64,000 nt of DNA from Pedobacter kyonggii (GCF_004310665.1 NZ_SIXF01000008.1:124001-188000); one strand, 5' to 3'; counted from the stretch's first letter, positions 50,855 to 60,030 are shown. Numbers and translations: made by a program. Notes: generated from the sequence alone by a model not told the origin.

Positions 50855-51880
50855 ATGAAGAAACTTTTAACCGCTATTTTTGCAATGGCCAGCATTACGT
50901 GTGCCCTGGCTCAAGAGACCACTACATCACCACTTGAAATTTCAGGGTCGGTAGATACGTACTTTAAATATGATTTTGCTAAAAATCCATTAAATGGAAA
51001 AACATCTTTCGTAACTGATCACAACTCAGTATCGTTAGGTATGATTGATATTGCTTTAAAGAAAAAAACAGGTAAGGCCTCATTTGTTGGAGAGCTTTCT
51101 TTTGGCCCGAGAGGACAATCGCAATCTATTCCTGATGCGGCAGCCGGAGGTTCGTCTTTTAATATTCAAAACTTATATGTTAACTACGATTTTACCGATC
51201 AGTTTAGTATGACAGCAGGTTACATGGGTACATTCATTGGGTATGAGGTAATCTCTCCAGTTGGAAACTTTAACTATTCTACTTCATACCTGTTTACCAA
51301 TGGTCCATTCCAAAATGCGGGAATTAAAGCCACTTATAAATTCAGCGATAAAGTAAGTTTAATGGCTGGTTTATTTAACGATTGGAATGTTTATTCTGCT
51401 TCGAGAGGTGTTTCGGCTATCGGTGGCCAATTAATGGTTGCTCCTGTTGAAGGCTGGACCGCTTACATCAACGCCTTATCAGGAGCTGGTTTTGGCGGGT
51501 ATGGAACGATTATCGATTTAACCACTTCATATCAAATTACAGAGAAATTTAAATTGGGTTTAAATGCAGCCAATTATGATATCAAAGATAGTTCGGTTCC
51601 GGGAAGTTACGCAGGCGCAGCATTATACCCTCAATTTGCTGTATTGGATGCAGTAACTTTAGGTTTAAGAGGTGAGTACTTTAAATTTAAAGCCGCAGGT
51701 GCAGTTCCGGCTACTGCTTTTACTGCAGTAACGCTTACTGCAAACATTAAATCTGGTGGTTTAACCTTTATACCAGAAGTAAGATTAGACCACAACAGTG
51801 ATAAACCATTCTTTAAAGCAGGTGGAGCTGCGGCACCAAATGGTGGCCAGTTCTCTTTAGCAGCTGTTTACGCTTTTTAA
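50855..51880 (+). CDS. Outer-membrane beta-barrel porin (BBP2/OmpL-like), co-encoded with amtB
   Basis: The 341-residue protein has a signal peptide (hydrophobic about 5-18, ending ALAQ) and then alternating strands: LEISGSVDTYFKYDFAKNP, FNIQNLYVNYDFTDQFSMTAGYMGTFIGYEVI, and a last strand ending VYAF. It resembles the putative beta-barrel porin-2 family. It starts 37 bp after amtB and is followed by a strong terminator, so the two form a bicistronic unit. The context suggests an outer-membrane channel for ammonium or small nitrogen compounds, but that is inferred only from the neighbour. Confidence 0.82.
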   Translation: MKKLLTAIFAMASITCALAQETTTSPLEISGSVDTYFKYDFAKNPLNGKTSFVTDHNSVSLGMIDIALKKKTGKASFVGELSFGPRGQSQSIPDAAAGGSSFNIQNLYVNYDFTDQFSMTAGYMGTFIGYEVISPVGNFNYSTSYLFTNGPFQNAGIKATYKFSDKVSLMAGLFNDWNVYSASRGVSAIGGQLMVAPVEGWTAYINALSGAGFGGYGTIIDLTTSYQITEKFKLGLNAANYDIKDSSVPGSYAGAALYPQFAVLDAVTLGLRGEYFKFKAAGAVPATAFTAVTLTANIKSGGLTFIPEVRLDHNSDKPFFKAGGAAAPNGGQFSLAAVYAF

Positions 51881-51901
51881 GAAAATAAAATTGTTAATAT
51901 T

Positions 51902-51936
51902 AAGCCGTCCCGATGTAAATAGGGACGGCTTTTTTG
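51902..51936 (+). terminator. Terminator of the amtB unit
   Basis: AAGCCGTCCC (51902-51911) pairs with GGGACGGCTT (51922-51931), followed by T5. Confidence 0.9.
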
Positions 51937-51976
51937 TACCTTTAAATAATTAGATTTGCCTGTTAACCGATTTCAA

Positions 51977-52555
51977 ATGAAACATCTTCTTTTTATTATT
52001 CTTGCTCTTTTTTCAATTAAATTATCCGCGCAGCAGAAACAGTTTTCTAAGGATGATAACGGTAAATTTATTTATTATCAGGTGGTAGATTCGCAATTGA
52101 TAAGCAAAGATACTTTACTACAAAGAGCCAAATCTTTCGTTAATGTTGCTTATAAAAAATCGATGATTCAGGAAAGTAATACCGACTCTTCTGTTTTAGC
52201 CAAAGGAACGATGGTAATTGATAAAACAATTTTAGTGGCGGGCCATCCAAGTGGAGAAGTAAGTTATAGTTTCGTTTTTGAGGCACGTAACGGGAAATAT
52301 AGGTTTTGGTTAACGGATATGCTGTATATCCCGTACCAGAGAGATCGTTATGGGAATTTTGTGCCAACTACAAAAATTGGTGTGCCTTTAGAGCGTACAC
52401 CTGGTAAATTGGGTGCTGGCGCATGGAAGGATATTTTAAATAGTGCCTATAACAAAATTGAAAAATTTGGCGATGAGTTCAAAAAATATTTGGCCACCAA
52501 TAGGGTAGAGAAAACCAAAAAGAAAGCTGAAACCATTTCTACTAAAAAATGGTAA
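51977..52555 (+). CDS. DUF4468-like exported protein
   Basis: From the ATG at 51977 there are 192 residues; the frame opens at 51956, but that TTG lies in TAGATTTG (51951-51958), a possible -7 element. A signal peptide (about 1-17, ending LSAQ) is followed by DNGKFIYYQVVDSQLISKDTLLQRAKSF and KGTMVIDKTI, a pattern I associate with the DUF4468 lipocalin/TBP-like fold. The lysine-rich tail (KTKKKAETISTKKW) is low in complexity. The function is unknown. It is convergent with the SRPBCC gene. Confidence 0.7.
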   Translation: MKHLLFIILALFSIKLSAQQKQFSKDDNGKFIYYQVVDSQLISKDTLLQRAKSFVNVAYKKSMIQESNTDSSVLAKGTMVIDKTILVAGHPSGEVSYSFVFEARNGKYRFWLTDMLYIPYQRDRYGNFVPTTKIGVPLERTPGKLGAGAWKDILNSAYNKIEKFGDEFKKYLATNRVEKTKKKAETISTKKW

Positions 52556-52567
52556 TTGTAGTTCAGC

Positions 52568-53035
52568 CTAAAATTTACCAAACAATTCTTCTACTTTCTG
52601 ATAGCGGAAGTTAAAAATTTCATTGATTTTATTATTTACGATCAAGGCATTTGCCATTGCGCCAATTGGTCCCCAGCCAATACTGTAATGCAAAGTATCG
52701 TGCATTACTACACCACCGTCTGCTTTTTCGAAATGATGCTGGTGATGCCAAAATGCAAAAGGCCCAAATCGTTGCTCATCGATAAAATATTCCTTATCCT
52801 TAACGTGCGTGATCTCCGTTACCCAGTTTAATTTAATACCGAACAAGGGCGAAATCTCGTAGGTGATGATCAGGCCGGGATACATTTTAGCATTGACCAT
52901 ATTTGGTGAGGTTACATCAAAGGTCATATCTTGTGGTGTAATTTCAGCCAGGTTCATTGGTGAAGAGAAAAAATCCCATGCGATATCCAGATCAACGGGG
53001 AGTTTTTGAGTAAATTCTAATCTGTAGGTTTTCAA
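52568..53035 (-). CDS. SRPBCC-family (START-like) protein
   Basis: The 155-residue protein has the START/SRPBCC helix-grip pattern: an opening FTQKLPVDLDIAWDFFSSPMNLAEITPQDM, then GLIITYEI, WVTEITHVKDKEYFIDEQRFGPFAFWHHQHHFEK and a final helix ending KVEELFGKF. It carries a buried cavity for a hydrophobic ligand by family analogy. Similar proteins are often called cell-division inhibitors from an old annotation. The ligand is unknown. Confidence 0.8.
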   Translation of the reverse strand: MKTYRLEFTQKLPVDLDIAWDFFSSPMNLAEITPQDMTFDVTSPNMVNAKMYPGLIITYEISPLFGIKLNWVTEITHVKDKEYFIDEQRFGPFAFWHHQHHFEKADGGVVMHDTLHYSIGWGPIGAMANALIVNNKINEIFNFRYQKVEELFGKF

Positions 53036-53282
53036 GATCTTTTTTAAAGCACAACAACAAAGATGCAGTTTTGTTGAGGATAGTTTAGGTTTAACCGCAA
53101 AGTTCGCAGAATGAAGGCGCAGAGATCGCAGAGTTGGGCGTAAAGATATTCATCATCCCTACTGGAATGCAATAAAAAAACTGCCAACTACAGTAATCTA
53201 CGATAACCTAAATTGCAGATTTCTTGGCCGTGCCGGAAATGAGGGTAACTGGCTTCTCACCCCAGACTTTCGGACTTCCTGC

Positions 53283-53756
53283 CTAATGCACCATTTTATC
53301 GGCACAGGTAGAACTGGCAAATGCTTCTGGTTTAGCTTTAAAGATAAAGCCCATACTTAAAATATAACCCATGGCATCATTAAGCGCTTTGTTCGATTTA
53401 AACGATGGACTGGTGTTGATATCGGCATGTACTTCAAGCGCTACATCATAAATATCAAGTAAATCGCAAATGGAATAAGCTGTTTCGATAGACTTTTGTA
53501 CTTCCATCAACATTCTTTCTTTAATGCTTACCTGTTGTGTGCTTTTTTCCTGGTGGATATACATAAAACCGCCATGATGTTCTCTTAACAGCACAATTAC
53601 TGTTGCAAAATCGGTTACTGCGCCTTTTACCTGCGAATCGGTACCGATGCAAACTTTAAGCTTAAAGCCGTTTTGACTTTCTCTGATAATCGCGTTTTCT
53701 ACTTCTTCGAGGATTGAAGATTGAATAATTTCACCACTAAATTTTTTCCACGTCAT
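53283..53756 (-). CDS. RNase H-like YkuK-family protein (DUF458)
   Basis: The 157-residue protein resembles the YkuK/DUF458 group with an RNase H-like fold: KVCIGTDSQVKGAVTDFATVIVLLRE, where the Asp follows the first strand, then IYDVALEVHADINTSPSFKSNKALNDAMGYI. Members are thought to bind nucleic acid or to be nuclease-like; catalytic function is unproved. The protein ends in a Cys-containing tail (TCADKMVH). Confidence 0.78.
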   Translation of the reverse strand: MTWKKFSGEIIQSSILEEVENAIIRESQNGFKLKVCIGTDSQVKGAVTDFATVIVLLREHHGGFMYIHQEKSTQQVSIKERMLMEVQKSIETAYSICDLLDIYDVALEVHADINTSPSFKSNKALNDAMGYILSMGFIFKAKPEAFASSTCADKMVH

Positions 53757-53781
53757 ACATTTGTGTTTTTTGAGGTTAATT

Positions 53782-53799
53782 CCAAAGGAATCCCTTTGG
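53782..53799. repeat. CCAAAGG-AATC-CCTTTGG palindrome
   Basis: A perfect 7-bp stem with a 4-nt loop, 26 bp upstream of the YkuK-like gene, followed by GACGAATGGT. REP-like in size; no second copy seen in this window. Confidence 0.6.
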
Positions 53800-53993
53800 G
53801 ACGAATGGTAATCAGGTTTTTATAAAAATAAGTGCTAAAAATTAAATATGTGTTAAGGTTAGATTGTTTATTTGCTAACAAAAAGTTAGTTATCAACAAG
53901 TTAGTGATAATAGTTTAGATGAACTTATTATTTGTTGAAACAAATTATTATTCGGTCCGTTAATATTTGTACATTCATTAAAAATTCTTAATT

Positions 53994-54212
53994 ATGAGAG
54001 CAGAATTAATTCAAGAGCTCCAGTTATTACAAAATAGCAGAGCGAATAAATTTGCAGATGAACTGGCTGACAAGATCTTATCTTCGGTTGATGCCGTTAA
54101 CGAAAAAGTGCTGTCATCAATGTCTAAACGTGGCAACATGTTAATGTTGCTCGAGAAAAGATTAAACTTTTCTACCCTGCGGAAACTTAGAAAAAGATTT
54201 TTCAAGCCGTAA
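53994..54212 (+). CDS. Small hypothetical protein (72 aa)
   Basis: A 72-residue helical, charged protein (MRAELIQELQLLQNSRANKF to a basic tail LRKLRKRFFKP). The helix pattern looks like a short coiled coil with a cationic end. There is no membrane segment, no signal peptide and no family that I recognise. It lies 51 bp before the helicase gene on the same strand, so it may be co-transcribed and could be an RNA- or helicase-binding partner, which is only a guess. The composition is normal for the organism, which argues that it is real. Confidence 0.55.
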   Translation: MRAELIQELQLLQNSRANKFADELADKILSSVDAVNEKVLSSMSKRGNMLMLLEKRLNFSTLRKLRKRFFKP

Positions 54213-54262
54213 CTAAGGCTGTAGTTCTGGGCGTAAAGAGAAATGATTACCTTTATGGCGGA

Positions 54263-55567
54263 ATGATAGAAAATGCCTTAAAAAAATTAAATATTACTGC
54301 ACTCAATGAGATGCAGGAGTCTTCTGTAAAAGCAGCCAAGACTGGTAAAGATGTAATATTGATTGCGCCGACGGGTTCAGGGAAAACGCTGGCCTTTTTA
54401 TTGCCATTACTTTCCAACCTAAAAACCGGAGTAAAAGGGGTGCAGGCCTTGGTTTTGGTTCCGTCGAGAGAACTTGCCTTACAGATAGAGCAGGTTTTTA
54501 AACAAATGGGTACTTCATTTAAAGTAAACTGCTGTTACGGTGGCCATGCCGTACGGATAGAAAAAAATAATCTTGCGCATCCACCTGCCGTCCTGATCGG
54601 AACACCTGGTCGGATAGCTTACCATTTAGAGCATCAAAACTTTGACGAATCTTTTATTGAAACCTTAGTTTTAGATGAATTTGATAAAGCGCTGGAGTTT
54701 GGCTTTGAGCAAGACATGTCTTACATCATTGGCTCGCTGCTTTCGCTAAAACAACGTATACTTACCTCTGCTACCAAAATGGAAGAAATTCCGGCTTTTG
54801 TAAAGTTGAATATGCCTGTTGCAGTCGATTTTTCAAAAAATGTCGAGGCAAAACCAGATCTAAAGCTTAAAAAAATAACTGCACCTGCAGCCGATAAGTT
54901 AGATTACCTTTTCAGATTATTGAGTAAAATAGGTAGTAAAAATACATTGGTTTTCTGTAACCATAGGGAAACAGTAGATCGGATAAGTGATTTACTTTTC
55001 GAAAATGGTTTAGGTCACGATGTTTTTCATGGTGGGATGGAACAGTTCGATCGAGAAAAAGCATTACTTAAATTTAGAAATGGTAGCCATCGGATTTTAA
55101 TCACAACTGATCTCGCTGCCCGTGGTCTCGACATTCCTGAGGTGGAACATATTGTGCATTATCAATTGCCCTATACTGAAGATGCTTATATCCATCGCAA
55201 TGGTAGAACGGCAAGGATGCACGCTAAAGGAACCGCTTATGCCATTTTGACTACAGAAGAGCACTATAAATATTTACCAGATGATATTGAGGAGGAAGTC
55301 TTATCTGAAAAGTATAAATTACCAGAAGCCAGCGATTGGGTAACTTTATACATTGCACATGGTAAGAAAGATAAAATTAACAAAATTGATATTGTAGGTT
55401 TATTTTTGCAAAAAGGTAATTTAACAAAAGAAGATCTTGGCCTGATAGAAGTTAAAGATACGACCAGTTATGTGGCGGTTAAAAGAAGCAAAGTAGAAAA
55501 ATTATTGAAAGCATTAAGCGGCGAAAAAATTAAAGGAAAAAAACTTAAATTAGAAGTAGCGAGTTAG
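54263..55567 (+). CDS. DEAD-box-type RNA helicase with DEFD motif
   Basis: The 434-residue protein has the SF2 helicase motifs in order: Q-motif-like FNEMQ region (about 14-20), APTGSGKT (35-42), VPSRELALQ, GTPGR, motif II DEFD (138-141) in place of DEAD, SAT (169-171), then in domain 2 TTDLAARGLDIPE and HRNGRTAR. The tail after about 370 is lysine-rich. It should unwind RNA or remodel RNP in an ATP-dependent way. The Phe at the third motif II position is a family variation, and the catalytic Asp and Glu are kept. A small hypothetical ORF precedes it. Confidence 0.93.
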   Translation: MIENALKKLNITALNEMQESSVKAAKTGKDVILIAPTGSGKTLAFLLPLLSNLKTGVKGVQALVLVPSRELALQIEQVFKQMGTSFKVNCCYGGHAVRIEKNNLAHPPAVLIGTPGRIAYHLEHQNFDESFIETLVLDEFDKALEFGFEQDMSYIIGSLLSLKQRILTSATKMEEIPAFVKLNMPVAVDFSKNVEAKPDLKLKKITAPAADKLDYLFRLLSKIGSKNTLVFCNHRETVDRISDLLFENGLGHDVFHGGMEQFDREKALLKFRNGSHRILITTDLAARGLDIPEVEHIVHYQLPYTEDAYIHRNGRTARMHAKGTAYAILTTEEHYKYLPDDIEEEVLSEKYKLPEASDWVTLYIAHGKKDKINKIDIVGLFLQKGNLTKEDLGLIEVKDTTSYVAVKRSKVEKLLKALSGEKIKGKKLKLEVAS

Positions 55568-55684
55568 TTCGATAAGTCAGCAGTCTGGAGTCCGAAGTCT
55601 GAACGTTTTGCAACATTTTAACTTTCAAACAATGCAACTTACAACATTCACTAATCCAATTCTTCTACAATTCAAACATTAAAG

Positions 55685-55918
55685 ATGAGTAACAACGATA
55701 TATTAAAAAAACTAAGGGTAGCCTTATCATTAAAAACAGAGGATATTATAACCATTTGCGACCTCGTTGGGTTTAAGGTAACCAAGGCGGAGCTGGGTGA
55801 TATTTTCAGAAATGAAGACCATGAGAATTTTAAACCTTGCGGCGATCAGATTCTGCGTAATTTTTTAAATGGTCTTGTGATTTATAAAAGAGGTCCGAGG
55901 GATGAAAAAAAGCAATAA
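55685..55918 (+). CDS. DUF1456/YehS-like protein, single-repeat form
   Basis: The 77-residue protein, DILKKLRVALSLKTEDIITICDLVGFKVTKAELGDIFRNEDHENF, matches one of the two repeats of the YehS/DUF1456 family (about 150 residues in full-length members). It is therefore half-size. The end overlaps the outer-membrane protein gene by 17 bp (55902-55918), in a different frame, so translation may be coupled. The function of the family is unknown. Confidence 0.7.
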   Translation: MSNNDILKKLRVALSLKTEDIITICDLVGFKVTKAELGDIFRNEDHENFKPCGDQILRNFLNGLVIYKRGPRDEKKQ

Positions 55919-58598
55919 TTTATGCTTTTTAATATTTTTTATACTGATCACACTTTCTTTTAACGCTCTCTCTCAGTCTCAGTTTAAAATAAGTGGTAAT
56001 GTAATCGATTCTTTGAAAAAGCCTGTTGAGGGCGTAAGTATCCGATTAATTACTGATAAAGATACCTTGCGCTCAACTTCTGATGCGAAGGGAAACTTTG
56101 CATTCGCAAAAGTAACCCGAAATAAATTCTACCTTACCATTACTGCATTGGGCTACAGGCCGTTTGCTTCTATTTACGAAATCGAATCTTCGAAAAAAAA
56201 CTCCGTTTTAGAACCCATTATGCTCAAGATGGAAACGATCCGCCTCGAAGATGTGGAGGTTAAAATAAAAGTAGACCCCATTAAGATCAAGAAAGATACT
56301 ATCGAGTATAACGCTGCGGCCTACGCCGTAAGAGAAAACGATAAAGTGGAAGATCTGTTAAAACAACTGCAAGGCATTGAGGTTGACGAAAAAGGTGCTG
56401 TTACCGCCATGGGAAAAAAAATGACCAAGTTGCGGGTAAATGGCGAAGATTTTTTTACCAGTAATGTAGAAGATTACATCAGGCAGCTACCCGCCGATAT
56501 TATTGCTAAACTACAGGTGATTGAGGATTACGGTGATGAGGCCAATTTTACAGGTATAAAAGTGGGTACGCCACAAAAAATGTTGAACTTGGTTACTAAA
56601 CCTGGCATGGATAAAGGTGTTTTTGGCGGAGTAAATATGAGTTCTGCCACCAATAACGCACATAATTTAGGCGGGAACGGTAGTATATGGAAAAAAACGA
56701 AGCAAATTGGTTTTGGAAGCCGTTATGGGATTACGAATAATGAGTTTGCCAAAATGAACAATGGAGGTGTAAATGGTAATATCAGAGACAAAATTTCGAA
56801 GGAATTTAGCTTTAATGGCGGCTATCATTTTAGTAATGGAGTTAATAAATCTATTCAGAGTAATTACCTCGAAACGTTTAATCCGCAGGGAACAATATTC
56901 GATTTAAGAGAAAGTACCAACAATTCCAGATCGCTAAACAATAACATCAACCTCGGTTTAAATGGAGCCACAAAGAAGAATTATTTTAATATTTCGCTTA
57001 ACGGGGCTTTGGCCAATACCCGTAACGATGCGTTTTCTACTTCCAATAAAACAGGGTTTATCAAACAGGATCTATTGTCTAATTCGGGTTCACGGAACAG
57101 TAATCCTAATGTTAATGGAAGTATCAATTGGTCTAGGCGGTTGGCCAATAATAAGCGGTCGTTATCTATGGGATTTAATTTCGGCACAAGCGAAGGAAAC
57201 TCAAACAGTACAATTAATGATAATATAAGGTACTACAACGAAACCACCAACGTACTGGTTAAAGATTCTTTACTGAACAGATTAGTTGATAATAATACCT
57301 CGAACTCCAATTTTGGGGGCAATTTCCAATTTTCCAATTCATTAAAAAAGCCAAACGACAGTACAGGATATAGTTTTATTAACCTGTCTTACCGCTTTTC
57401 GGTTAACAGGAGCCGCAATTTGCAAACTACAACGGTTACCAATCCGTTGGGGAACAGTTTTGTTGTTGATTCGCTGGGGCAGGATTATGTATCAAATTTT
57501 ATCAATCAGAATTTTAGTATTGGTTTTAATACCAATGCGAAGCGGATCAGTTATAATTTAGGGCTTAATTTTTCGCCCAGCATTATTATCGGTAAATACC
57601 AGAACACAGGGCAAGAGCTAAAAAACTATCAGTTAAACTTTTCGCCATCTGCCAATTTAAGTTATCAGATTAAAGATAATGGGAATTTGAGTTTTGGCTA
57701 TAATGGTTACACCAGTTCGCCCGATTTTAATAAACTACAACCCATTAAAAACAATAACGATGTACAGAATCTGATTATCGGTAATCCAGATCTGAAAGCA
57801 ACTTCGAGCCATACTGCCGATTTTAGCTATAATCAATTTGACCTCAAATCGGGATTGAGTATTATGGCAGGCTTATCAGGAACTTTTGCTTTTAATAGTG
57901 TTGTAAGCAATACGGTTTTTCTTCGGGATACACTGAACAGCTTGAAGCAGCAAACTACCTACGAGAATGTAAATGGTGTTTATAATGTTGGGGGGAATTA
58001 CTCGCTCAATAAACGGTTAATGACCAATAAACTGTCGCTCTCCATTAATGGAAATGTTGCCTATAACCACAATGTTTTTTATACCGAAAATGTATTAAAC
58101 CGGAGTAGTGGAATTAACGTTTCGAATGCTTTTAGGTTTAACCTGAATGAGAAAAAATATTCTTTTAATACCAGTGTATCATATAGCTTTAGTTCAAACA
58201 CTTACGCTGTAATGAACCAGAATATTAAAAATATACAGGTTTTGGCTTTAAGTGGCAGTGCCAGTTGGATTCCAAATAACCGGTTTAGGGTAAATGCATC
58301 GGCCTCTAAAAGTTTAAATTTTGGCTATAACCTATATGCCGGCAACCCATTATTGGTGAACATGGGGTTGAATACTTCTTTCTTAAAGGACAATAAACTC
58401 CTTTTTTCTCTCCAGGCGAACGATCTGTTTAATCAGGGAGCACTTTTTAGCACCAGTATTACCAATAATTCCATCTCCGAAAACAGAACACGGTTTATCA
58501 GCCGCTTTGTGCAGGCAACATTAGGTTATAACCTCAGCCAGTTTGGAAATAAAAGAAACAAAGCGAATGTAAATTTAAGCGGAGTAGAATTTAATTAA
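55902..58598 (+). CDS. Outer-membrane beta-barrel protein with carboxypeptidase-like regulatory domain
   Basis: The 898-residue protein has a signal peptide (hydrophobic about 8-24, LSQS) and a CarboxypepD_reg-like domain (about 27-115: FKISGNVIDSLKKPVEGVSIRL, TLRSTSDAKGNFAFAKV). A plug-like region (KIKKDTIEYNAAAYAVRENDKVEDLLKQL...) and a large barrel of repeated strands rich in Asn and Ser follow. It fits the OMP_b-brl_3 / TonB-dependent-receptor-like barrels of Bacteroidota. No TonB-box motif was identified by eye, and no SusD-type partner is adjacent. The likely role is transport or surface binding; the ligand is unknown. Confidence 0.85.
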   Translation: MKKSNNLCFLIFFILITLSFNALSQSQFKISGNVIDSLKKPVEGVSIRLITDKDTLRSTSDAKGNFAFAKVTRNKFYLTITALGYRPFASIYEIESSKKNSVLEPIMLKMETIRLEDVEVKIKVDPIKIKKDTIEYNAAAYAVRENDKVEDLLKQLQGIEVDEKGAVTAMGKKMTKLRVNGEDFFTSNVEDYIRQLPADIIAKLQVIEDYGDEANFTGIKVGTPQKMLNLVTKPGMDKGVFGGVNMSSATNNAHNLGGNGSIWKKTKQIGFGSRYGITNNEFAKMNNGGVNGNIRDKISKEFSFNGGYHFSNGVNKSIQSNYLETFNPQGTIFDLRESTNNSRSLNNNINLGLNGATKKNYFNISLNGALANTRNDAFSTSNKTGFIKQDLLSNSGSRNSNPNVNGSINWSRRLANNKRSLSMGFNFGTSEGNSNSTINDNIRYYNETTNVLVKDSLLNRLVDNNTSNSNFGGNFQFSNSLKKPNDSTGYSFINLSYRFSVNRSRNLQTTTVTNPLGNSFVVDSLGQDYVSNFINQNFSIGFNTNAKRISYNLGLNFSPSIIIGKYQNTGQELKNYQLNFSPSANLSYQIKDNGNLSFGYNGYTSSPDFNKLQPIKNNNDVQNLIIGNPDLKATSSHTADFSYNQFDLKSGLSIMAGLSGTFAFNSVVSNTVFLRDTLNSLKQQTTYENVNGVYNVGGNYSLNKRLMTNKLSLSINGNVAYNHNVFYTENVLNRSSGINVSNAFRFNLNEKKYSFNTSVSYSFSSNTYAVMNQNIKNIQVLALSGSASWIPNNRFRVNASASKSLNFGYNLYAGNPLLVNMGLNTSFLKDNKLLFSLQANDLFNQGALFSTSITNNSISENRTRFISRFVQATLGYNLSQFGNKRNKANVNLSGVEFN

Positions 58599-58643
58599 TC
58601 CGGAATTAGTTAGTTTAGCGTTTTGTTTCTAATTGAATATTCT

Positions 58644-59378
58644 ATGAAAAGTAAAACCCTAATCTTTTTTTTATCGGTCTTAGCAAGCAGTTCATTTGCA
58701 CAGCTGAAGACAGATTCGTTAAGTAATAAACCTAAAAAAGAGAATTTTGCTGATGACTGGGCTGCGCTGAGCAAGTACCAGAAAGAAAATGAACTTTTAC
58801 CGCCACCAACCAGAAAAGAAAAAAGAGTTGTTTTTTTAGGAAGTTCGATATTCGAATTCTGGAAGCAAAAAGATCCCGAATATTTTAAAGATAAACCTTA
58901 TCTGGATAGGGGGATAAGCGGACAGATTTCGCCACAACTGCTCATCCGTTTCAGGCAGGATGTAATTAACCTTAAACCTAAGGTAGTGATCATTTTAGCG
59001 GGGAGTAATGATATAGCCGGCAATACAGGCCATGTTACCAACGACAAGATTATGGATAACATTAAATCGATGGCAGAACTGGCGAGGTTGCATCACATTA
59101 AAGTGATACTCTGTAAATACTTGCCTGTTTACGAATATCCATGGAATAAGCGCATTAAAGCAGCCGATAGCATTGTGAATTTAAATGAAAAAATTGTGGC
59201 CTACTCCAAAGAAAGAAATTACACCATTTTAGATTATTGGACACCGCTGGTAGATGAACGAAAAGGGCAGCGTGCCGAATTAACGGTTGATGGCGTTCAC
59301 CCAAACCTGGCTGGTTATAAAATAATGGAAGATGTAACAGAAGTTGCGATCAAAAAAGCATTGAGGAATCGGCATTAA
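58644..59378 (+). CDS. GDSL/SGNH-family exported esterase
   Basis: From the ATG at 58644 there are 244 residues. A signal peptide (about 5-20, ending SFAQ) is followed by a domain with block I VVFLGSSIFEFW (Ser in GSS), block III ILAGSNDIAGN (Asn), and block V DGVHPN (Asp-x-x-His). The catalytic Ser, Asn, Asp and His set is therefore present, with G-S-S replacing G-D-S. Members hydrolyse lipids, acyl groups or acetylated sugars in the periplasm. It lies 45 bp after the outer-membrane protein gene and could be in the same transcript. Confidence 0.9.
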   Translation: MKSKTLIFFLSVLASSSFAQLKTDSLSNKPKKENFADDWAALSKYQKENELLPPPTRKEKRVVFLGSSIFEFWKQKDPEYFKDKPYLDRGISGQISPQLLIRFRQDVINLKPKVVIILAGSNDIAGNTGHVTNDKIMDNIKSMAELARLHHIKVILCKYLPVYEYPWNKRIKAADSIVNLNEKIVAYSKERNYTILDYWTPLVDERKGQRAELTVDGVHPNLAGYKIMEDVTEVAIKKALRNRH

Positions 59379-59877
59379 TCGATAAAACCCTTTCGACTCC
59401 ACTATCATTGACGTTATTTTGCAAGTCGCTATTAAGCAGTATTTTAATCGATTTTGGATTTCAATCTAGCTGGGCCATAGCACTGTATCCCCGTTCTACT
59501 TAAATCCGGCCTAACAAATTTTTCGGGCTGCACTGTTCTGGCTGTACAACTGACTTCAAAAGAAAACGGCGAAACCCTCATGAATGCAGCTGAAAACTAT
59601 AATACAAATGAATAAATTTTCAGCCGGCATTTTTTGTTTTTTCATGGGCTTTTATGTTTTCAACGGCATTCAAGCTAGCTATGCTGGTCTTTTTGATGCC
59701 AAAAAGAAAGAGCCCTTCGGCGGCGAGCCGAGGCAAGACCTTGCCTTAGGGCAAACGAAATCAATTAAACGTCACTCATATAGATTTTTATATAATAAAT
59801 TATCCCTCAGGGTGACAAAGGGTGAGGGTATTCCCAGTTTTCTGCAAATCTGTGACTAAATAGTCCTTTTAGAAAGT

Positions 59878-59979
59878 TCGTCATCTCGGCAGAAGCGCAG
59901 CGAAATGGAGAGATCTATAAACAAATATATACTCAAAGATTTCTCGACTTCGTTGCACTCCACTCAAAATGACGATACC
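59878..59979. repeat. CGTCATCTCG...AAAATGACG element, copy 2
   Basis: The left end CGTCATCTCGGCAGAAGCG and the right end CACTCAAAATGACGATA mirror the copy at 28577-28690, with the same GCGCAGCGAAATGGAGAG interior. Confidence 0.75.
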
Positions 59980-60008
59980 TTGAAACTCATTACGCTTCGC
60001 TTTCATAA

Positions 60009-60030
60009 ACTTTCAATAATATTTGAAAGT
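60009..60030. promoter_or_regulatory. Operator-like dyad A
   Basis: ACTTTCAA (60009-60016), TAATAT, TTGAAAGT (60023-60030): a perfect 8-bp inverted repeat with a 6-nt spacer. It covers the TTTG (60022-60025) that serves as -33 element of the downstream promoter. Confidence 0.6.

Noticed and set aside
59584-59859. 91-residue frame with a signal-like start
   Set aside because: The second half reads into dispersed-repeat DNA (GGCGAGCCGAGG and following); at best a gene remnant.
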